A stretch of DNA of 36,091 bases. Origin: Sphingomonas flavalba (GTDB lineage Bacteria; Pseudomonadota; Alphaproteobacteria; Sphingomonadales; Sphingomonadaceae). Position numbers and translations under genes: made by a program. Positions within the stretch are counted from its first letter, which is position 1; the number at the start of each line of letters is the position of its first letter. The DNA lies in assembly GCF_004796535.1 (NCBI RefSeq), contig NZ_SPHY01000020.1:1-36091 (forward strand), written 5' to 3'. Positions 23,510 through 31,885 of the stretch are shown here, in pieces. The notes below the pieces were generated by a model. The model saw only the letters and a list, made by a program, of their open reading frames with translations. It was not told the origin of the DNA and made no database searches.

Positions 23510-24439
23510 ATGCCGCAATCGTCTCGCTGGGTCCTGGTCATCCACGGCGGTGCCGGGCAGATCACGCGGACGACGTTGCCGGCGGAGCAGGACCGGGGCG
23601 CGCGGGCCGGCTTGCACGCCGCGCTCGCCGCCGGTGCCGCGCTGCTCGCCGGCGGCGGCGCCGCGCTCGATGCGGTCGAGGCAGCGGTCCGGGTGCTGGA
23701 AGACGACCCCCATTTCAACGCCGGGCGCGGATCGGCCTTCACCCATGACGGCGGGATCGAGATGGATGCGGCGATCATGGACGGGCGCAACCGTGCCGCC
23801 GGGGCGGTCGCCGGCATCACCCGCACCCGCCATCCGGTCGCGCTGGCGCGGCGGGTGATGGAACATAGCCCGCATGTCCTGCTGAGCGGCGCCGGCGCCG
23901 ACGCCTTCTCGGTCGAACAGGGGCTGGAACAGGCCGATGCTGGCTGGTTCGAGACCGCCGCCCGCCGCCGCCAGCGCGACGCGATGCTGGCCCGGGGCGG
24001 CGACGGTTTCGACGTCGACATGAAATACGGCACCGTCGGCGCGGTGGCGCGCGACGCGCAGGGTCATGTCGCCGCCGCCACCTCGACCGGCGGCGTCACC
24101 GGCAAGCGCTGGGGGCGGATCGGCGATTCGCCGCTGATCGGCGCCGGCACCCATGCCGACGATCGCGCCGGCGCGGTGTCGGCGACCGGTGCCGGCGAAT
24201 TCTTCATCCGCGCCAATGTCGCGCACGAGATCGGCGCGCGGGTCCGCATGCTGGGCGAATCGGTGCTGGATGCCGGCGCGGCGGCGATCGCGGAGGTCGG
24301 CGCGATGGGCGGCAGCGGCGGCGTCATCCTGGTCGGCACCGACGGTACTGGCGGCTGGCGGTTCAACACGCCGGGCATGTATCGCGGCATGGTTTCGGCC
24401 GCCGCGCCGGCCGTGGTCGCGATCTTCGGGGACGAATGA
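23510..24439 (+). CDS. Isoaspartyl peptidase / plant-type L-asparaginase
   Basis: 309 residues, an N-terminal-nucleophile hydrolase that cleaves isoaspartyl dipeptides and asparagine. N-terminal features are VLVIHGGAGQI (8-18) and FNAGRGSAFTHDGGIEMDAA (69-88). Autocleavage is expected in KYGTVGAVA between Gly174 and Thr175, leaving Thr175 as the nucleophile. The beta subunit then shows TSTGGVTGKRWGRIGDSPLI and SATGAGEFFIR. The ATG at 23510 has AGGAG 9 bp upstream. No signal peptide, so it is cytoplasmic. The stop overlaps the nuclease start. Confidence 0.95.
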   Translation: MPQSSRWVLVIHGGAGQITRTTLPAEQDRGARAGLHAALAAGAALLAGGGAALDAVEAAVRVLEDDPHFNAGRGSAFTHDGGIEMDAAIMDGRNRAAGAVAGITRTRHPVALARRVMEHSPHVLLSGAGADAFSVEQGLEQADAGWFETAARRRQRDAMLARGGDGFDVDMKYGTVGAVARDAQGHVAAATSTGGVTGKRWGRIGDSPLIGAGTHADDRAGAVSATGAGEFFIRANVAHEIGARVRMLGESVLDAGAAAIAEVGAMGGSGGVILVGTDGTGGWRFNTPGMYRGMVSAAAPAVVAIFGDE

Positions 24440-25293
24440 TGATCGCCAGACGACTCGGCCTGCTGCTTGCCGCACTGGCGGTGCTGCTGCCCGGTCCGGC
24501 GCGGGCGTTCTGGGAGTATGGCCACGAAACCGTCGCCGGCATCGCCCTGGCGGAGGTGCGCCCCGCCACCCGGCTGGCGATTCGCCGGCTGCTGCGCGCC
24601 GCGCCGCTGCTCGAAACGCCGGCCTGCCCGGCGCGCACGCTGGCGGAGGCGAGCGTCTGGCCGGATTGCGTCAAGACGCTCGGCTCCCGCTTCAGCTATG
24701 CGGCGAGCTGGCATTATCAGGACGTCGACATCTGCAAGCCGTTCGGCCTGAAACCGGCCTGTCGCGACGGCAACTGCGTGTCGGCGCAGATCACCCGCAA
24801 CCTTGCGCTGGTGAAGGACCGGACGGTGCCCGCGCGTGAGCGGCTGATGGCGTTGGCCTTCCTCGTCCATTTCGTTGGCGACCTGCACCAGCCGCTCCAC
24901 GCCGGCGAGCATGACGATGCCGGCGGCAACCGGGTCAAGGCCGGCTACGGCATCGCCGGCGGGCGGATTAACCTGCACATGGTCTGGGACGGCTATCTGG
25001 CCGAGCGCGCGATTTCGACCCCGCCCGCCGGCGCCGCCGGCCTGCGCACCGCCGCCACCCCGGCCGAACGGGCGGCCATGACGGCAGGCAGCATCGAAGA
25101 CTGGTCGCGGCAAAGCTGGGAAATCGCCCGCGACGCCGTCTATGCACCAGTGATCGCCGATCCGTGCGGGCCTGAACCGGCGCGGGTCCAGCTTGATGAC
25201 GCGAAGATCCGCGCGGCGATCCCGGTCCTGCGCGCGCAGGTGCTGCGCGGCGGCCTGCGCCTCGCCCGCCTGCTCGACGAAGCGCTCGGCTGA
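24436..25293 (+). CDS. S1/P1 family secreted nuclease
   Basis: 285 residues. The signal peptide (1-24, ending GPARA) puts Phe-Trp at the mature N-terminus. S1/P1 nucleases are three-zinc enzymes acting on single-stranded DNA and RNA. The zinc ligands are all visible: Trp26 and His30 in FWEYGHETV, Asp in SVWPDCVK, His in ASWHYQDVD, His/Asp/His in VHFVGDLHQPLHAGEHDDAG, and His/Asp in INLHMVWDGYL. It would act in the periplasm or outside the cell, perhaps for nucleotide scavenging. It starts at 24436 (ATGATG; the second ATG at 24439 is equally possible) and overlaps the peptidase stop. Confidence 0.95.
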   Translation: MMIARRLGLLLAALAVLLPGPARAFWEYGHETVAGIALAEVRPATRLAIRRLLRAAPLLETPACPARTLAEASVWPDCVKTLGSRFSYAASWHYQDVDICKPFGLKPACRDGNCVSAQITRNLALVKDRTVPARERLMALAFLVHFVGDLHQPLHAGEHDDAGGNRVKAGYGIAGGRINLHMVWDGYLAERAISTPPAGAAGLRTAATPAERAAMTAGSIEDWSRQSWEIARDAVYAPVIADPCGPEPARVQLDDAKIRAAIPVLRAQVLRGGLRLARLLDEALG

Positions 25294-25353
25294 CCGCTCT
25301 GGACCCGCGTCGCGGGACGGTTACTATGCCCTGGGGCAGGACGGGGTAACAGA

Positions 25354-27144
25354 ATGCGCAGGCTTGAGCCGTTTCCGAATCTGGTGACGATGTTCTTCAC
25401 CCGCGCCGCGGAAAAGGGCGATGCGCCGTTCCTGTGGCGCAAGCTGGACGGGCGCTGGCAGCCGCTCAGCTGGCGGGTGGTGGCGGAACAGGTTTCGGCG
25501 CTGGCCCAGGCGCTGCGCCGGATCGGCCTCAACCCCGGCGACCGGGTGATGCTGGTGTCGGAAAACCGACCGGAATGGTGCATCGCCGACCTGGCGATCA
25601 TGGCGGCCGGTTGCGTCACAGTGCCGACCTACACCACCAATACCGAGCGCGACCACGCCCATATCCTGGAAAATAGCGGCGCGCGGGCCGTGATCGTATC
25701 CACCGACAAGCTGGCGCGAACGCTGCTGCCGGCGATGCTGCGTTCCAGCCAGGCGGCGGCGTTGATCGGCATCGAACCGCTGCGCTTCGCCCAGAGCGGC
25801 AGCGTCGATTTCCACGACTGGCACGCGCTGATCGCGGCGGAGACGCCCGACGTTGCGGCGACGGCGGCGGCCGCCACCTTCGGCCGCGAGGATCTCGCCT
25901 GCATCATCTACACCAGCGGCACCGGCGGCGCGCCGCGCGGAGTATGCCAGCATCACGGATCGATTCTGCACAACGTCGCCGGCTGCACCGCGATCATCGC
26001 CGACGATTTCGGCTGGGATGATGAGGTGTTCCTGTCCTTCCTGCCGCTCAGCCACGCCTATGAACATTCCGGCGGCCAGCATTTCCCGATCGGGCTGGGC
26101 GGCCAGATCTACTATGCCGAGGGGCTCGACAAGCTCGCCGCCAATATCGAGGAGGTGCGGCCGACGATCATGGTCGTCGTTCCCCGCCTGTTCGAGGTGC
26201 TGCGCCAGCGCATGGTCAAGGCGATCGAGAAGCAGGGCGGGCTGGGGCCGGCGTTGCTGCGCCGCGCGCTGGCGCTGGGCGGCAAGGACCTGGCCGGGCG
26301 GCTGCCGCTGTGGGACAGGCCGATGGACTTTTTCATCGGCCGGACGCTCCGGCCCAAGGTGCAGAAGCGCTTCGGCGGGCGGATCAAGGCGCTGGTCTCC
26401 GGCGGCGCGCCGCTCAACCCGGACATCGGCGTGTTCTTCCACGCCCTCGGCCTGACCCTGCTGCAGGGCTATGGCCAGACGGAGGCGGGGCCGGTGATCT
26501 CGTGCAACCGCCCGTCGGCCGGGTTGAAGATGGACACGGTCGGCCCGCCGCTCCCCGATACGGAGGTGCGGATCGCCGATGACGGCGAGATACTGGTGCG
26601 CGGCGAGCTGGTCATGCACGGCTATTGGCGCAATCAGGCAGAAACCGACCGGGTGCTGGTCGACGGCTGGCTGCACACCGGCGACATCGGCGAGTTGGAC
26701 GCCGCCGGCCGCATCCGCATCACCGACCGCAAGAAGGACCTGATCATCAACGACAAGGGCGACAATGTCGCACCGCAGAAGGTCGAAGGTATTCTGACCC
26801 TCCAGCCCGAAGTGCTGCAGGCGATGATCTATGGCGATCGCCGCCCCTATATCGTCGCGCTGATCGTGCCCGACCCGGAATGGACCGCCGAATGGGCGAT
26901 CGCCAACGACTATCGCTGCGATTTCCGCGCACTCGCCGACAATCCGCAATATCGCGCGGCGGTGATGGCGGCGGTCGACCGGGTCAATCAGGACCTGTCG
27001 GTGGTCGAGAAGATCCGCCGCATCATCATCGCTGACGAGCCCTTCACCGTCGAGAACGCCCAGATGACGCCGTCGATGAAGGTCCGGCGCCACATCCTGC
27101 GCGACATCTACGGCGCCCGGCTCGACGCGCTCTACAAGGGGTGA
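25354..27144 (+). CDS. Long-chain acyl-CoA synthetase (AMP-forming)
   Basis: 596 residues, the FadD15/FAA-like branch that activates fatty acids with ATP and CoA. The phosphate-binding loop is YTSGTGGAPRG at 186-196, differing from the common YTSGTTGxPKG by T to G and K to R. Next come FLPLSHAYEHSGGQHFPIGL, LVSGGAPLNPDIGVFFHALG, QGYGQTEAGPVIS, GWLHTGDIGELDAAGRIRIT and DRKKDLIINDKGDNVAPQKV. The C-terminal catalytic Lys region is TPSMKVRRHILRDIY. GGGG lies about 8 bp before the ATG. It stands 60 bp after the nuclease gene and may share its transcript. Confidence 0.94.
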   Translation: MRRLEPFPNLVTMFFTRAAEKGDAPFLWRKLDGRWQPLSWRVVAEQVSALAQALRRIGLNPGDRVMLVSENRPEWCIADLAIMAAGCVTVPTYTTNTERDHAHILENSGARAVIVSTDKLARTLLPAMLRSSQAAALIGIEPLRFAQSGSVDFHDWHALIAAETPDVAATAAAATFGREDLACIIYTSGTGGAPRGVCQHHGSILHNVAGCTAIIADDFGWDDEVFLSFLPLSHAYEHSGGQHFPIGLGGQIYYAEGLDKLAANIEEVRPTIMVVVPRLFEVLRQRMVKAIEKQGGLGPALLRRALALGGKDLAGRLPLWDRPMDFFIGRTLRPKVQKRFGGRIKALVSGGAPLNPDIGVFFHALGLTLLQGYGQTEAGPVISCNRPSAGLKMDTVGPPLPDTEVRIADDGEILVRGELVMHGYWRNQAETDRVLVDGWLHTGDIGELDAAGRIRITDRKKDLIINDKGDNVAPQKVEGILTLQPEVLQAMIYGDRRPYIVALIVPDPEWTAEWAIANDYRCDFRALADNPQYRAAVMAAVDRVNQDLSVVEKIRRIIIADEPFTVENAQMTPSMKVRRHILRDIYGARLDALYKG

Positions 27145-27161
27145 CCGGATTTTCGCGGGCG

Positions 27162-27184
27162 CCGCTTGAACAGGACAAACTCTA
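27162..27184. repeat. Copy of the palindromic element found in tonB
   Basis: CCGCTTGAACAGGACAAACTCTA (shown here in part as CCGCTTGAACAGGACAAACT) matches 10649-10671 at 21 of 23 positions. It fills most of the 37-bp gap between the convergent acyl-CoA synthetase and small secreted protein genes. Its last three bases form the TAG stop codon of the latter on the minus strand. Confidence 0.65.
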
Positions 27185-27601
27185 TTTCCGGTACGGCACG
27201 AATTCCGCCATGCTGCACGCCCCGGTCTCGATGCCGGTGACGAAATCGCGCACCGTGGCGATGTCGCCGGAACACAGCCGGGTCGACGGCGTGCGCGTCA
27301 CCAGCCCGGCACCGTTGCGCAGCCCGGGGCAGCCACCGACCGGGTCGTTGCGGTAGGTCAGCTTCGCGTTGACCCGGTAGAGAATCGTGCTGTCGCCGAT
27401 ATAGGTGGTGCCGTTGACCCGGTTGAGCGCGATGCAGTTGACCGGCTTGCCGGGGGTCTTGCCGGCCAGCGCTTTGTCCAGCTTCGCCTGGTCGGCGGCG
27501 GCGCGCTCGGCGCGCGCCGTGGACGGGCTGGCGACCAGGACCGATCCGCTGGTCAGGCTGGCCAGCCCGGCCGCGATGCAGAGGGTGAGACTATGCCGCA
27601 T
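27182..27601 (-). CDS. Small secreted protein, DUF6491-like
   Basis: 139 residues with an N-terminal signal peptide (about 1-31, ending STARA). The mature part has KPVNCIALNRVNGTTYIGDS, TILYRVNAKLTYRND, GGCPGL, STRLCSGDIATVRD and ETGACSMAEFVPY. Four cysteines (C..CPGL..LC..C) in that order resemble the DUF6491 pattern; I am only moderately sure of the family name. Function unknown; probably periplasmic and disulfide-bonded. It lies 45 bp after gloB on the same strand. The stop codon is within a dispersed palindromic repeat. Confidence 0.8.
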   Translation of the reverse strand: MRHSLTLCIAAGLASLTSGSVLVASPSTARAERAAADQAKLDKALAGKTPGKPVNCIALNRVNGTTYIGDSTILYRVNAKLTYRNDPVGGCPGLRNGAGLVTRTPSTRLCSGDIATVRDFVTGIETGACSMAEFVPYRK

Positions 27602-27646
27602 GCTGCGTTCCTCTCGATAATTCGTCCCTGAGCGTCAGTGTCGCAT

Positions 27647-28375
27647 TCAGCCCCTGAACCTATCCTTAGCGGCGCGCCGTTCCGCCAGCTGCGCGACGCT
27701 GTCGGCGCGCATGAACGGATTGGTCGCCCGTTCCGCGCCGATGCTGGTCGGCACCGTCGGTTCGCCGGCCGCGCGCAGCGCCGTCACCTCGGCCATCCGC
27801 GCGGCGATGGCGGCATTGTCCGGTTCCGCCGCCAGCGCATAGCGGCCGTTCGCCTCGGTATATTCATGGGCGCAGTAGACGGCGGTGTCGGCGGGCAGCG
27901 CGGCCAGTCGCCGCATGTTGGCGAACATCTGCGCCGCCGTCCCCTCGAACAGCCGGCCGCAACCCATCGCGAACAGGGTGTCGCCGACGAACACCGTCGC
28001 GTCGTTGGCCAAGTGATAGGCGATATGGCCGGCGGTGTGCGCCGGAACCGCCAATACCGTCGCGCGGTGGGCGCCCAGCGTCACCACATCGCCTTCGCCG
28101 ACCAGCCGGTCGAGCGTCGGGATTCGCGCTGCCTCCGCCGCCGGGCCGGTGATCGTGCAGCCGGTCGCCGCCTTGATCGCGGCGTTGCCGCCGGTGTGGT
28201 CCGGGTGCCAGTGGGTGTTCCAGACCTGCCCGATCCGCCAGCCGCGCCTGTCCGCTTCCGCCAGCACCGGATCGGCAACCGCCGGGTCGACCGCCACGGT
28301 TTCGCCCGCGGCGGGGTCGTGGGCCAGCCAGACGTAATTGTCGTTGAGCACCGGGATTCGCGCGATTTCCAGCAT
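27647..28375 (-). CDS. gloB: Hydroxyacylglutathione hydrolase (glyoxalase II)
   Basis: 242 residues, metallo-beta-lactamase fold. Hydrolyses S-lactoylglutathione from glyoxalase I to D-lactate and glutathione. The metal motif is THWHPDH at 54-60 (usual THHHxDH; the tryptophan replaces a residue that is not a ligand). VPAHTAGHIAYHL carries the next ligand, FVGDTLFAMGCGRLFEGTAA the bridging Asp, and YCAHEYTEANGRYA the last His. The C-terminal glutathione-binding part ends NPFMRADS...DRFRG. Its partner, a glyoxalase I-like gene, lies two genes upstream on the same strand. Confidence 0.95.
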   Translation of the reverse strand: MLEIARIPVLNDNYVWLAHDPAAGETVAVDPAVADPVLAEADRRGWRIGQVWNTHWHPDHTGGNAAIKAATGCTITGPAAEAARIPTLDRLVGEGDVVTLGAHRATVLAVPAHTAGHIAYHLANDATVFVGDTLFAMGCGRLFEGTAAQMFANMRRLAALPADTAVYCAHEYTEANGRYALAAEPDNAAIAARMAEVTALRAAGEPTVPTSIGAERATNPFMRADSVAQLAERRAAKDRFRG

Positions 28376-28437
28376 CGCGCGATCGTAGGGGGTAAACGGC
28401 CGTCATGGAAGCGGCGCCCGCCGTCTCCGCCCCTCGG

Positions 28438-29511
28438 CTATGGGCTCCCCCGCGCGAGCAGGGCCAGTGCCTCACGCGCCAGCCTTTCGGTCAGCAGCCG
28501 CGCCGGCTCGCCGGAACTGCCGAGCGCGGCCGCCTGCCCGGCCCATAGCGGCGTGAAGGCCGGATCGCCCGCCGCCTCCGCCTTGTGCCGCAGCTCCGCC
28601 AGCGCTGCCGATGCGTAGGGGAAAGGCGGGGCATCCGCGTTGACCGGGCCGATTTCGCGCATCAGCCGGTTGGGCAGGCCCCGCGCCGCGCCGCCGGTGA
28701 ACAGGTTGGTGACCATGCTGTGCTCGGCCGCGTCGCTGGCGAGCAGGGCGCGGTGGATCGGGCTGATCAGGCTTTCCGGGCAGTGGAGATAGGCGGTGCC
28801 GAGCTGGACTGCGCTGGCGCCAAGGGTCAGCGCGGCGGCGATGCCGCGCCCGTCGCCGATGCCGCCGGCGGCGATTACCGGCACCCTGACCGCGTCGACC
28901 ATCTGCGGCAGCAGCGCGAACAGGCCCATCGGGTCGCCGTCTTCCGCCAGCCAGCGGCTGGCATGGCCGCCCGCTTCCCAGCCTTGGGCGATGACCGCGT
29001 CGCAGCCGGCGGCGGCCAGCCTGCGTCCGCCCTCCAGGCTGGTCGCGCTGGCGATGACCATTGCGCCGGTCGCCTTGACCCGGCCGAACAGCGCCGCGTC
29101 GGGCAGGCCGAAGTGGAAGCTGACGATATCCGGCTTTGCTGCCTCGACCGCCGCGCACATCGCCGCGTCGAACGGCGCGCGCAGCGGCGGCGGATCGGCG
29201 GGCGGGGCGGCATTGTATTCCGCGTAGTAAGGCGCCAGCCTGGCCAGCCAGGCAGCGTCGTCCGGCACCGGGCCGAGCCTATGGCAGAAGAAATTCAGAT
29301 TGATCGGGCCGGACACCCGGGCGCGCACCGCCGCCACCTCGTCGCGCATCCGTTCCGGACTGAGCATCGCGCAGGGCAGCGAGCCGACCGCGCCCGCCTC
29401 GATCGCGGCGACCGCCAGCGCGACGCCCCCGGCATTGGCCATCGGCGCCTGAATGATCGGCACCGTCATCCCCACCCGCGCCAGCAGCGCCGGGTCGGGC
29501 CAGCGGGTCAT
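28438..29511 (-). CDS. Nitronate monooxygenase / 2-nitropropane dioxygenase-like flavoenzyme
   Basis: 357 residues, an FMN-dependent TIM barrel of the NMO/FabK superfamily, which oxidises alkyl nitronates or reduces enoyl substrates. Markers are PIIQAPMANAGGVALAVAAI, GPINLNFFCHR, VSFHFGLPD, ATSLEGGRRLAAAGCDAVIA, QGWEAGGHASRWL, VPVIAAGGIGDGRGIAAALT and GASAVQLGTAYL, the last two being FMN-phosphate sites. The His in EAGGHAS fits the usual catalytic position. It starts 1 bp after the glyoxalase I-like stop, so the two are tightly linked. The true substrate is unknown. Confidence 0.9.
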   Translation of the reverse strand: MTRWPDPALLARVGMTVPIIQAPMANAGGVALAVAAIEAGAVGSLPCAMLSPERMRDEVAAVRARVSGPINLNFFCHRLGPVPDDAAWLARLAPYYAEYNAAPPADPPPLRAPFDAAMCAAVEAAKPDIVSFHFGLPDAALFGRVKATGAMVIASATSLEGGRRLAAAGCDAVIAQGWEAGGHASRWLAEDGDPMGLFALLPQMVDAVRVPVIAAGGIGDGRGIAAALTLGASAVQLGTAYLHCPESLISPIHRALLASDAAEHSMVTNLFTGGAARGLPNRLMREIGPVNADAPPFPYASAALAELRHKAEAAGDPAFTPLWAGQAAALGSSGEPARLLTERLAREALALLARGSP

Positions 29512-29512
29512 T

Positions 29513-29926
29513 TTACCAGCTTCCCGTGTTGGGCATCGACGCCCATGGCTCGGCCGGCGGCAGATGTCCGTCCTGCAGCAGCTCGATCGAGATGCCGTCC
29601 GGGGTGCGGACGAACGCCATATGGCCGTCGCGCGGCGGGCGGTTGATGGTGATGCCGGCATCCATCAGCCGCTGGCAGGTCGCGTAGATATCCTCGACCC
29701 GATAGGCGAGATGGCCGAAATTGCGGCCGCCGCCATAGCTTTCCGGGTCCCAGTTGTGGGTCAGTTCGACCTGCGCGTCCTCGTCGCCCGGCGCCGCCAT
29801 GAAGATCAGCGTGAACCGCCCGGCAGGATTGTCGATGCGGTTGACTTCGCGCAGGCCGATCAGCTCGAAAAACCGGATGGTTTCAACCGGATCGCTGACC
29901 CGGATCATGGTGTGGAGATATTTCAT
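29513..29926 (-). CDS. gloA: Lactoylglutathione lyase (glyoxalase I)-like, VOC family
   Basis: 137 residues, two beta-alpha-beta-beta-beta modules of the vicinal oxygen chelate fold. It isomerises the methylglyoxal-glutathione adduct to S-lactoylglutathione. The four metal ligands expected for bacterial GloA are in place: His5 in LHTMIRV, Glu54 in QVELTHNWD, His72 in FGHLAYRV and Glu115 in [14 protein letters not shown] also fits GloA better than other VOC enzymes. I start at the ATG at 29926, exactly at the family N-terminus. It follows the TPR gene by 25 bp and abuts the flavoenzyme gene, with gloB next. Confidence 0.9.
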   Translation of the reverse strand: MKYLHTMIRVSDPVETIRFFELIGLREVNRIDNPAGRFTLIFMAAPGDEDAQVELTHNWDPESYGGGRNFGHLAYRVEDIYATCQRLMDAGITINRPPRDGHMAFVRTPDGISIELLQDGHLPPAEPWASMPNTGSW

Positions 29927-29951
29927 GCGCCGTGTCCGGACCGTTCCGCCC

Positions 29952-30707
29952 CTAGCCCTCGGGCGTTGGCGACTCGGCGTCAAGCTGTTTCAGCTGGGCG
30001 GCGGCGGTCACGGCGGCGGCGCTGCCCGGCTGGTTGAGGATCGCGCCCTGCCACGCCGCCCGCGCTGCCGCCGGTGCGCCGGACAGGATGGCGATATTCC
30101 CGGCCTCCAGCGCGACCGAAGCGTCGTCGGGCGATCGCTCCGCCGCCGCCTCGATGTCCTTCTGCGCGCGGGCCAGGTCGTTCTGCCGCCGCGCCAGCGT
30201 CGCCGACAGCAGCCAGGCGAGCGGGTCTTCCGGGACCAGCGCCAGCGCCTTGTCGATATCGCCGCGCGCATCCGCCAGGTCGCCGAGCGCCACCGCCGCG
30301 CGGGCGCGATCCAGATGCGCCTCGCCCAGCGTTGCGCCGGCCAGTTCGCCGCGCGCCAGCGCCGCGTTGAACGCCGCACGCGCCGCCTGCGCCTCGCCCC
30401 CGGCCAGCCGGGCGTTCCCCGCCTGCACCCACAGCGCCGCCGGGCTGGTCTGCTGTGAAATCTCGGCCTGCCGCGCCGCCTGCTCGAACGCGGTTGCCGC
30501 CGGAATCCACCGCTCCTGCGTGGCATAGGCGAGGCCAAGGCACTGGCGCGCCTCCGCCCCGCCGCCCAGCATCTGCCACTGGTTCGCCTGTTCTATCGCC
30601 TGATCGGGTGCGTCCGCGGCCAGCGCCGCGCACTGGGCGAAACGGGACGGTTCGGCCGCTGCGGGCGGGACGGCGGCGGCCTGGGCGGCAAGCAGAAGCA
30701 GGATCAT
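29952..30707 (-). CDS. Exported TPR-repeat protein
   Basis: 251 residues. A short signal peptide (1-18, [18 protein letters not shown]) is followed by tetratricopeptide-like helical pairs over about 25-235, for example [60 protein letters not shown] and [20 protein letters not shown]. Likely a periplasmic scaffold or assembly factor, role unknown. The ATG overlaps the alpha/beta hydrolase stop (ATGA). Confidence 0.85.
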   Translation of the reverse strand: MILLLLAAQAAAVPPAAAEPSRFAQCAALAADAPDQAIEQANQWQMLGGGAEARQCLGLAYATQERWIPAATAFEQAARQAEISQQTSPAALWVQAGNARLAGGEAQAARAAFNAALARGELAGATLGEAHLDRARAAVALGDLADARGDIDKALALVPEDPLAWLLSATLARRQNDLARAQKDIEAAAERSPDDASVALEAGNIAILSGAPAAARAAWQGAILNQPGSAAAVTAAAQLKQLDAESPTPEG

Positions 30708-31450
30708 CGCGGTTCCGGCATGGCGGCAACGGTGGCCAGCAGCAGCGCGATGTCGGACTCGCGTGACAGCCGATGGTCGCCCCGCTTGACCAGCAGCGTC
30801 TGCACGTCGGCTGAACGAAGCCGCTCGGCAAGGTGAAGCGAGTGGTGCCAGGGGACGTCCGGATCGGCCTGGCCGTGGAGCAGGCGCACCGGGCAGTCGA
30901 TCGCGATCTCGCCCTGCAGCAGCCGGTGCGCCTCGCCCGATTGCCAGAAGGCACGGGTGGTGACGGTCGGCGTGTCACTATAGGCCGACGCTTCCTCGAC
31001 CCGCCCGCGCGACAGGATCTCCATCTTCTGCTCCTGGGTATAGCCCCAGTCGGTGAAGTCGGGTGCCGCCGCGATGCCGACCAGGCCCGCCACCCGTTCC
31101 GGCCGGGCGAGCGCGGCGAGCAGCATCAGCCAGCCGCCCATCGACGAGCCGACCAGCAGCAGCGGCCCGCTGGTCAGCGAATCGATCGCGAACAGCGCGT
31201 CGTCGCGCCAGTGGGTCAGGGTCGCGGTTTCGAAATCGCCCTCGCTGGCGCCGACGCCGGAATAGTCGAAACGCAGCATCGCGCGGCCGTTGGCCGCCGC
31301 CCAGCCGTCAAGCGCCATCGCCTTGCCGCCGGTCATGTCGGACAGGTAACCGGGCAGGAAGACGATCGTCGGCCCGCCGCCCGCCCGGCCGGCAAAGGCA
31401 ATACGGACGCCGTCGCCGCGATCGGCGTGGCCGGCGGTCAGATCACCCAT
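30704..31450 (-). CDS. Alpha/beta hydrolase
   Basis: 248 residues, no signal peptide. The nucleophile elbow is GSSMGG with Ser103. HGQADPDVPW supplies the acid (Asp196 or Asp198) and GDHRLS the base (His226). The N-terminal FLPGYLSDMTGGKA holds the oxyanion region, and RFDYSGVGASEGDF is typical of the ABHD10/carboxylesterase-like serine hydrolases. Substrate unknown, probably a thioester or carboxylic ester. It overlaps the gene upstream by 13 bp and the TPR gene downstream by 4 bp. Confidence 0.9.
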   Translation of the reverse strand: MGDLTAGHADRGDGVRIAFAGRAGGGPTIVFLPGYLSDMTGGKAMALDGWAAANGRAMLRFDYSGVGASEGDFETATLTHWRDDALFAIDSLTSGPLLLVGSSMGGWLMLLAALARPERVAGLVGIAAAPDFTDWGYTQEQKMEILSRGRVEEASAYSDTPTVTTRAFWQSGEAHRLLQGEIAIDCPVRLLHGQADPDVPWHHSLHLAERLRSADVQTLLVKRGDHRLSRESDIALLLATVAAMPEPR

Positions 31451-31692
31451 TCGATCGACTGCAATTCGATGTTGGCCCGGCGTTTCGCGCCCCGCTTGGC
31501 GACCATCGCCTCATAAAGCCGCCGCACCGTGCCGCTGCCGGTGGTGACGAACAGGCCGGGGATGACGGCGTGGACCATGCAGGCCAGCCCGCCGGCAACC
31601 ATCTTCGCGCCAAAGCCGGTGGCGGCGGCAAGGTGCTCGGAATAGCTTTCGCCCACCTCGGCCGGATGATTGCGAAACAGCGCATTGAACAT
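31438..31692 (-). CDS. DUF6356-like small protein
   Basis: 84 residues. Pattern: [59 protein letters not shown], then a basic tail. The NHPxxVGESYxEH and HAxxPGLFxTTGS blocks match the DUF6356 family of small proteins common in sphingomonads, with a central hydrophobic segment that may sit in the membrane. Function unknown. I take the ATG at 31692; a GTG at 31719 would add nine residues outside the conserved block. First gene of the minus-strand run leading to gloB, divergent from thrS. Confidence 0.82.
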   Translation of the reverse strand: MFNALFRNHPAEVGESYSEHLAAATGFGAKMVAGGLACMVHAVIPGLFVTTGSGTVRRLYEAMVAKRGAKRRANIELQSIEWVI

Positions 31693-31733
31693 CGGCAGTT
31701 TTCCGCAAAACGAAACCACAGCCCCCTATAGCA

Positions 31734-31781
31734 CCGGCACCCCGCGCGGCAACCGCGCGGGGTGCCGGGCACCTTGGTGCC
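31734..31781 (+). promoter_or_regulatory. thrS leader hairpins
   Basis: A perfect 16-bp stem, CCGGCACCCCGCGCGG (31734-31749) with CCGCGCGGGGTGCCGG (31753-31768), has a 3-base loop. A second hairpin overlaps its end: GGCACC (31768-31773), TT, GGTGCC (31776-31781). GGCACC and GGTGCC blocks recur so that alternative pairings exclude each other. No T-run follows. CTATAG just upstream (31727-31732) could be a -10, which would place both hairpins in the thrS leader. The rest of the 193-bp divergent gap shows nothing else. Confidence 0.6.
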
Positions 31782-31885
31782 GCCTGGATCGCCGCCAGCG
31801 CGGGGATGCCTTGCGCTGGGCGGCGTCGCGCGGGCATAAGTCGCGCGCGCGATCCTGCGCCGCTTTCAAGGTCAGACCCAATCCG

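Noticed and set aside
24436-25293. S1/P1 nuclease plus isoaspartyl peptidase as a novel defence or toxin pair
   Set aside because: The nuclease has a signal peptide and full zinc ligands, so it is a secreted scavenging enzyme; the peptidase is a standard cytoplasmic Ntn hydrolase.
25324-27093. A 589-codon open frame antisense to the acyl-CoA synthetase
   Set aside because: Rich in Arg, Asp, His, Gln and Val with no motif; the opposite strand has every motif of an AMP-forming synthetase.
31720-31885. T-box riboswitch before thrS
   Set aside because: No T-box sequence or specifier-loop layout; the hairpins are short and GC-only, and T-boxes are not expected in this group.
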